Below are positions 49,701 through 58,700 of a DNA stretch of 64,000 nucleotides, piece after piece. Position 1 is the stretch's first letter; every line of letters begins with the position of its first letter. This DNA is from Oopsacas minuta (lineage: Eukaryota; Porifera; Hexactinellida; Lyssacinosida; Leucopsacidae). The DNA lies in NCBI GenBank assembly GCA_024704765.1, contig JAKMXF010000295.1, positions 434,001-498,000 of the forward strand, given 5' to 3'. The translations under genes were made by a program, and so were the position numbers. The notes beneath the pieces are model-generated. The model ran no database searches, was not told the origin of the DNA, and saw nothing but the letters and a program-made list of their open reading frames with translations.

Positions 49701-52700
49701 GAGGAACCAAAATACCGACTTTGAGTTTCAAACAAGATCATAAATGTATTCTAACTGGGATACTTCATAGCCTACTAAAGAGAAAGTTATTTATTTCCGT
49801 AATTGGCAAAAGTATTTGATAAACCACTCTATCTTTGAAATCATGATGAACTATTCACCTATGTTCTAATTGTTGAAATACCAAATGATCTAAAATCGTC
49901 TCTGTACAAATACTAGAATTTTTTCATGATAAAGTTCGCACGTTTCTCAGTTATCACACAGTCCATGGATGTCACATCTTTTGCCATTATCCACTTATAA
50001 CTCGATAATCGTGGAAATGATGGTCAAATCAGGATAGTCATTTTATAGCATACACCCACTTTCCTATACCCTTGTATATCATTTTGATATGATATCTCTC
50101 AAGATTATTCGCAATCTCAAACATGGCCATATACAGTATAGGCATATTGATGATTACGTCATATTGGTATAGTGTGCGAAATATGACCATTATCAGGTGG
50201 TATCCCCATGTTCTTAATACATTATTATACATGAGATTTCATCTATGCACACTTAGGGTGCTGGCTACCTGAATCTAGATTAAGCCTGCGGACCTAGTAT
50301 CTTGATGCTGCCATCAGTAGATATTCCGATATATTTTGATATTCTCGTAGTTCTAACTTACATAATACTCATAATTGCAATACTTTCAGTGTTCAAGGCA
50401 GGGTTCCCCATTTCACTTCCCTGACTTATAGCCTCCTTATGGCCCGAACATACCAAAGGTAAGATACCCATACAGTGGCGTTGCCAGGTAATTGTTTACG
50501 ATGCTGCGCAGGTGGTGCCCTATGTTGCGAGCAGTGGTGAAGCAGTCTGAAACCATTCAGAGATTAAATATAATGAATTGCCGGTACAATTTTACTATTT
50601 TCATCCTACTTGGTGCAATCAAAAAGTCCCCACCCTTAGTTTATAGCAGCCAAACTCTACTGGATTACAAGAAATACATAGTATATCCTAATAGTCCTAT
50701 CAATTACCAATTTAATGCTGTTGAACAATTCCCTCTAGCTAATATATATATCTTGATCTATCCTAGTTTCAATTTACCTATTTTCGAGAGTAAACTTTTT
50801 CATGGCTTCAAAACACATATTAAGCAAAACAGAGCAACTAGCTTACATAAAGATTCGACCGTACTCGGGGACAAAGCACTCGAAGATGCCCTTCGGACAG
50901 GAAGACCAATTTCCTCTACCACCCTTGAAATTGCCTCTGAAATTCTGGAACTTTTGGATATTGACCCACATTTGAGCCTTGAAGAGATCTCATCGGGAAG
51001 TGTTCATACAATTCCACACGATTTCTCGAATATCGAAAGATTTCAGGGCGATGGATACTAAATCTTCACAAAGGGGTAAAAATGGAAGAGGGTTTCATGC
51101 ACAAAAAATTTCTTAAAGAATAGTGAGATTGTAAATCTCGAAGGTTATATGAATTCGTTTCTCGTGACGAAACTTCGATTGTATATTCTGAGCCTCTGCG
51201 TAAGGAACAAAGCAAATCGTGGCTCCCAAAGGTTCTTATCCCCCGAAAAGGCACATCCGGACTTCCGAGACGATAAGGTTCAGAATATTTTTTTGATGCT
51301 TATGGGCCAGTGGCTCAACTACCTGTCCCTAAAGGAGAACGACTCAATGGAGATTTTTTTGTTCATATATGCCTGAGGGAAGTCGAGAAAGTCTATAAAA
51401 CATGACATTCGCGTACAGGAACTCGAGGATTCTGACTTCTCCACGATAATGCCAGACCTCATGTTTCAAAATAAGTTACGGAAGTCATTGAGGATATCGG
51501 GTTTGAAACGATGGAACATCCTCCGTATTCCTCAGATCTATCATTTTGTAATTTCTGGCTCTTTCCTGAGCTGGAAAACTTCTCGGAGGAAGGCTAATTC
51601 ATACCCGACAAGAGCTGGGAAACGGGGTTTACAAATACTTCATTTCAGTGGACAGAGACGAGTATAAGATCATTTTCGAAGTGGGTTGAAATGCTACAAC
51701 TATGCATAGATGTAGATGCCGAGTATTTCGAACATTTTATGTAGAATATTGATTAGTAAGTTGTTATCGTGCCATGGTATTAACAAGGATGAGAATAAAT
51801 GCCTTAAATACATTCATCTGAAAAAGTGCAAATGATGCGCATCACGCGATGTTTTGTGCAGGATTTCTTGGTTGTGCGCCGCACGATATCGCACCTTCTT
51901 CAGCTTTCGGTCTCTTTCGAGGAGCTTTTCAACTTAACCATCTCCATTGGTTATTCAATATGTATCCTCAATGTATCCCTCCCGTCAATGTTTGGAACAC
52001 ACGAACTATCTTGGGATCAGCCACATCTCCCGGTGAAGAGGCCGAAACAAAGAGTTTCATAGTTAATCCGGCTTGAATTGCATTGAAAATACCGGCCATT
52101 GTTTCTCATTGTCATAGACCTAGGCACAACAGCTACTGGACATTGTATATATAGAAATACATGTTTATGGCTAGCTCACAAAAATTTCAAAACAGATATA
52201 TATTTCATGGAAATATTTACCACTTATGGGTTCTTACAGACTTATGTAAACATACAATTCCCAATTATGTGTCAATGACGACAGATTATAAAGTTTAAGA
52301 TCAATCCGATAACTCCGTAAATATTATCAAAAACACTAAATTTACTCTATAATATGTTATTTTACACTTCAATTATGAATATTCCCATATTAATTAACAT
52401 TTACATCCCTTCACGTCGTGCATCCTGGTAATATAACCATAATCAATTGTGAAGCCATATATATACAGGGTGCGTTTTCAGTCCTGTCCCATAACATAAT
52501 GATGTTATTTTTTCTACTAAATAATTATTCTTGTCATATTTTGATATTCATGTTTCTTTATCGTCTAGCTGTTTTTTCTGCTTTCTCATAATACATTATT
52601 GTTGAAGTTTTTTTCATTTTCGCTCGATGGAACTGGAAAGGTCAGCTATTATTGAATTATTCAAGATGAGAAGATTCGGAAAGAAATTTTTGATGCTCCT

Positions 52701-55700
52701 AAATTTACCTGATAGTATGCGAAAGTTCGTCTACCGTACTATTCGTAGATACGATGAAACTGGATGTGTTGTATACAGGGCGAGAAGTGGTTGGCCACGT
52801 TCAGCGATAACTCCAGCACTCCGAAAGGTTATCAGTGAATGCATTCGTAAGAATCCCCAATGTTCGATGTGAAGAATGGCTAAGGATCTTAAAGTCTTTG
52901 ATTCTGCGGTCCGGCAAGTTGTTAAAATCGTCTTTGGAATGCATTCATTCAAAGAAGGAAAGTTCACTTCCTAATAACTGAACAAGTAAATGCAAAGGGG
53001 CTAGAGAGATGCAAGGAACGACAGGATCATATCACACAAGCCTTCTGTTATTGATCCAGCACTAAAGTACATTCCTCGAGTCCAAATGCCACTCTGAGTA
53101 ATGGTTTGGGGCGGAATATCGGCTGTGGGTCGGACGTCTCTGATATTTGTTCCGTCAGGGGTGAAAATTAACTCCACGACATACTTTAGCCTAATTTAGA
53201 GCCCGTATTGAAGAACCTTAGTGGAAACATTGGGCACCAGCCCACACATCAAATGTAACTCAAAGCTGGCTCTATAAGAATGTTCCACGATTTATTCAGA
53301 AAGAACAATGGCCACCCTATAGCCCAGACCTCAACCCAATAACTATTCCATATGGTCTATTCTGGAATCTAGAGTTTGCACTAATTCTCACAAAGTGTCG
53401 AGGCTTTAAAGCGAAAGTTGAGAGAGGAATGGGAGAAGATACCACAAGAGGTACTATGTGCTGCTTTAGAGGCACTACCTGATAGATTTCAGAAGTTATT
53501 CAAAACAAAGGAGGATATATTGAGTAACTTGCGTGTGTATATGAAGATATTGTCTTTCAAATCAGTAGTACAAGTTTTAGAAATATAGCAAGTGTTTTGT
53601 TGAAGGTAGAGATATTTAGCTATGGGACAGGACGTAAAACGCACCTTGTAGTAGGCAATGATTATCCAAGGATTCTGAGAATAATTGCTAAAAATATTGA
53701 AGTTTCTCTTCCTCAACAAATACAAATATCTATGTAATACAGGTCTATCTAACATTCTCCCATTAGAGCAGTGGTCCTCAAACCTTTACATTAAGTTTTT
53801 GTCCCGGTTCCTCGTACTTGATTTTTTCACGCAGGGACCCTAAACACAATGAAAGTTCTGCCTTTCCCTTATCCTGCCCTGAAGTAATAATATGAACAAC
53901 TAATCTAGAAACAATTAATATCCTGAAATATGTACATTCATTGGATACATTTTGAAATACATTATGTAAGAAATTGTCAAAGCAGAAACGTTAGTGTTAT
54001 TTAGGTCAATTTTTGATGGCAAGATGTCTGGAATCTCAAGTGGAGCTGGAGGGCCAAATTTCCAACTCTGCACTGCAACGAGAAATCAGTTGAAGCTATA
54101 GATCTAGTTAAATCTGTTTCGGAATAAAACTGAACCATTGATGATGCCAAACAAATCTTTCTAGATGTAGATCAAGAAGAGTATCTCAAATTAAACTCTA
54201 AAATGAGGTTTAGCCTGACACATACACCGGCTTCTGACAAGAATATCTTATCTACATCCCCTCTTCATAGTTATTTATGTGTCTTTCGCTGGCTTATGCT
54301 ATTGATTAATCATTTAGATGGCGGAATGAAGGAATGGCTGCCTTTGCATCATCAAGTTCAATCTTCGATGCATCGAATGCGTAATCTCTTGCTTGAGAAG
54401 ATTGGATAATAAACAGATTATCCATCCAGTGCTGGTGGTACCACTACCACTGGTAATATAGCAAGAAAATATTTTCTCAGTAAAAATTTTACTACTTGTG
54501 CTACATCCACGATGATTGAGGAAGACCGACTTGTTCTTAGCACTATTCACACAAACCTCTCAGTAGCATTGCGGTGTATAATTCTCAAAAAAGGATAGAC
54601 ACTGATAAACTCTCAACTCTTTGCCAAGATACTGACGATGAAAAACTTTGTAAATTTCCTTAGGCGAACATAACACTGTCCCTTCATAAATTACTTCATA
54701 ATCTTCAGGATTAATCAGTGATTTCAATGGTTGTTTCGAATTGAAGACTTTATTTGAAGAATACTTGGAATCAGTAAACAAACATGTAAGAAGATATAAG
54801 GAGAAATTTGCTTGTGAATTTTCTTTTGAAAACAATGTAAGTAACACTTTCGTCAGACTCTTGAGTCAGAGTCACCCTATCCTTGCTCTATATCGCAACT
54901 TATCAGATGTTCACAATGAATAAATCAACAATCTGAATAAGATATAATCTGGAGACGTTAATACTTAACTGAAGCTCTTTATATAATGAATCAATTAGTA
55001 ATTTATCTTATATCAGCATACCTAGTAATATAGTAACATAATATACATAATTCAATACTTATCACTTAAAAATTATGAAAATAAAATTTGATCATGTATG
55101 GTATGAAGGTGGTATGACGGCATTCCAGAAAAATTCGAAACCATATATAAATCTGACTGGTTTGATCGACTAGTTTGGGTCGATAACCCATAAGTAAATG
55201 ATACATTATACAGAGCTAGCACACATCTAAATACCTAATCCGCCAATTTGTCATTTTGAGCCACTGTGAGGTTGGGAAATATATTGTTATCCAACAAAAT
55301 ATGTGAGTATTCCTCAAAACACTTAGCCATAGGCCAATAACACTCTTAATCCAGCCTGACAAGAATATAAACATTAATCGATAACGTATTTTGAATAATT
55401 TAATCATTCAAATATTCGATATGATGGATGTGTCAGTCTAGAGGATATTAATTCTTTTATTCTTTCTTAGGTCTGAGATTAGGCATACTTCTTATGACTT
55501 TCCAGTTTCCACGGACAGCGTACTTCTTAATTTGCTTGATTCAAGATGTAAATAAAGAGAAGTAGTGTCATAATATGTTTTCAATCCTAGTAATTTCCCA
55601 AGAATAATCTGTGATCAAATACAATAATATACATGTTGTGCCTTAGATCTGTCTTTGAGGCACTATGAAATGTAAGGTTTAACTCCATTACCCAGTACCT

Positions 55701-58700
55701 CCAATTTATAGTGTCACTTTGTAAACAAGTTAAATTTATTAACTAAGCTGTTTGCAAAGATTGTATGTAGTTTAGATTATTTCCTCGCTCTGCTCTTATT
55801 AAAAATCTATATAATAATAATTGTACCAATTGAACTTAGAATTTACATGAATGCATATCATGCAGCACTATATGAACCTATCATTTAACAAATACATATT
55901 TACAACTAATGAATAATGCGATTATTATCGATGACATGTGCTATATAATGAAAATTATATATGTGCTTTTACAAAACCACTATAAGTAAAGAAATTTTTC
56001 TGTCGAAATGTGTGAAATGTTTTGTACTTATTTCACACGTTACGAAAGAAAATCCTTTATAAATTTATTGCTAGAGGACAGTTAATTTTTGACAATTGTG
56101 AAATAGGAGCTCTTGGTAGCTGATGGATTAGCAAGGGGGATAAGCACATCCGACGAATATCTGAAATCTATAAATAATCATATTGGACCTTAAATATACC
56201 CAGATTTAACTATTGTGACATGTAAAAAATATGATTAATACAAAATGGCAACCATTTTAATACTGGCCCACTACATAGTAGTTTGCACAGTAAATATTGA
56301 AAATTTTCAAAAGTTCAGAAACAGTTTTTATATTAAATAGATTTATATTAAATAACCCTGCCCACTCTGAATCAAAATTGACATTTCACCAATCCAGGAA
56401 AATGGCCTTTTAACACACTGAAAGTGAATAGTAATACCGGCCGAGATACAATTTTTGTGTATAACTGTATTTTATATACCTTCAAGAATCTAAAATTATA
56501 TCCGTGAATGTCGGCTAGGTCAGTGCTTCTCAAACTTTTGATGTCGCTACCCCAAAGTTTCTCCATTACAATTCCACGGACCCCTGCTTGTTGGTCTTAT
56601 TTTTAGTAATATAATTTTTTTTATTATCGTATTACATCAGTGTTAAGTAGTAAGAGGTATATTGTGATATAATTATAAGATCAATTATACTAATGAGAAC
56701 TGTGTGCTTGCTTCGATTTGACGAGCTTATCTAGCCTCGGTTCGTTTGATGAAAGTGCCACACGTAGTGGAGATCTGACATCCAGAGAATTCCTATACTT
56801 TGTTTTGATAATGCTCATTGTTGAAAACCCCATCTCACAAAGGTAAGTGGATGGAAAGGGTAGAATTATTTTCAGGGCCAACTCACTAAGTTCTGGATAT
56901 TCGGGTCTAACCTTTATCCAGAATTCAGCGAGTGTTATTTCGCTGTAAAAAATATTCTTTAATCCTTGATCCCCTGCCAGGTCTATTGATTTGTCTTCTA
57001 AATGAACATTCAACTCGTCCTTCAATTGCAAAATGGGATTACAGATCCAACCGTTTCCTTCTCTAGGATCTTGTTCTTTCGGGAAGTTAAATTCAAAGCG
57101 CTCAGCTAGTGATTTCAAATGTTCGGTGATAATATTCGCTAGAGAAGTCGCATCAAGTCCACTTTCACAATTAATTATTTCCGATAAATTTGGAAACATG
57201 TAGTAACAATCTCGGGAGACTCGATGTTTCCATGCAGCTAACTTTCTTTTAAAACCGTCAATCTTGTTAGCTGTTGCAAAATTAGTTGTCATCCTACCTT
57301 GCATTGATCTGTTTAGCTCATTAAGCATTGAGAATATATCAGACAGATATGCCAGCTTTGTACTCCAGTTTACATCTCGAAATTTTTCAGCCCATTCACG
57401 TTTTTTATCAAGCAGAAATGTTGTTAGTTCGTTTCGGAGCTCAAAAACTCTTGATAACACTTTTCCTCTGGATAGCCAACGTACTTCAGCATGCAAGAGC
57501 AGTTGTATATGGTCAGCTCCCATCTGATCACACAAGGAAGCGAATAAGCGAGAATTCAGAGCGTTCGCTTTTACATGGTTGACAACTTTGACAACTTGAC
57601 ATAGTACATCGTTGAGTTCCTTTGACATCTTCTTTGTTGCTAAGTTTTCTCGATGAATAAAACAGTGTGTTGACTCGCAATCTGGTGCTACTTCTTTAAT
57701 TTTTGCAACAACTCCAGAATGTCGACCTGTCATTGCAGCAGCACCGTCAGTACGTACACCAACACAAAACTTCCAATCTAATCCTGATTCATCAATGATA
57801 TAGTTATTCAATCCATCAAAAATTTGAGAACTAGTGATATTTGTAGGCAATGATATCGAACATAAATACTCTTCTTTCACATCACCACAATGTTCAAAAC
57901 TAACATATAACAACAAAATCGCTAAATTTGCTACCTCAGTAGATTCATCAAGCTGCAAAGAATACCATTTGGCTGATTTTATTTGTTCGATCAGCTGTTC
58001 TTCCATGTCTCAAGCAAGATCGATCACTCTTCTAGCAACAGTGTCGTTTGACAGTGGAACCCGCGCAGTTATCTTTGCTAAGATTCTCACAACATTTCTC
58101 GGCATACATCACCAATGCAACCAACCAGAAGTTGTCCCCCAATTATGTATGTTTTTTTGCCTTTGTAATACGTAAAGATACCTTGTAAGAAGCTCTTAAT
58201 GCTGAAACATTTGTGTGAGATGAAACATACATTTGTTTCTGGCAGCCTGTTAATTCGTCGCGCTTTCTCTTAAAAAGCTCAACTGGTTTTGAGATCAGAT
58301 CCTTGTGCTTCGTTTGTAAATGTCTACTGAGGTTTGAAGGCTTTAAAGCTTCATTGGAAAAACCTCGCCACATACAACACACTGGGGCTTCTGTAATCCA
58401 TCTTTAAATATAGAAGTAAAACCAAAACGAATGAATGAAATGTCTTAGTTACGGATTTTCGTACAACCTCTTTTGCCCGGTTTGTCGGATTTATCAATTA
58501 ACTCATCTTCATCAGATCCCGAAATCTCTTGAGAATCTGTATAGAGTTTATTACTCTTAGTTAGATAAGTATCCAATTGTCCTCGCTTTCGTTTGGCCAT
58601 AAAATTCTTTTTCAACGATAGCAAATTAATAACTAAGATATTAATAGATATTAGCAAAGGTACGATCTATTTAAACAATATCAATGAAAGCTCTACCTAC

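Noticed and set aside
50473-50520. CAGTGGCGTTGCCAGG, like a hAT end
   Set aside because: No partner end or duplication seen; it may be an isolated terminus.
53769-53830. CAGTGGTCCTCAAACCTTTA, like a hAT left end
   Set aside because: No matching right end or octamer duplication could be found.
54560-54847. 95-codon minus-strand frame near the Transib-like remnant
   Set aside because: No recognisable motif, and the opposite strand has equally long frames; not called as a gene.
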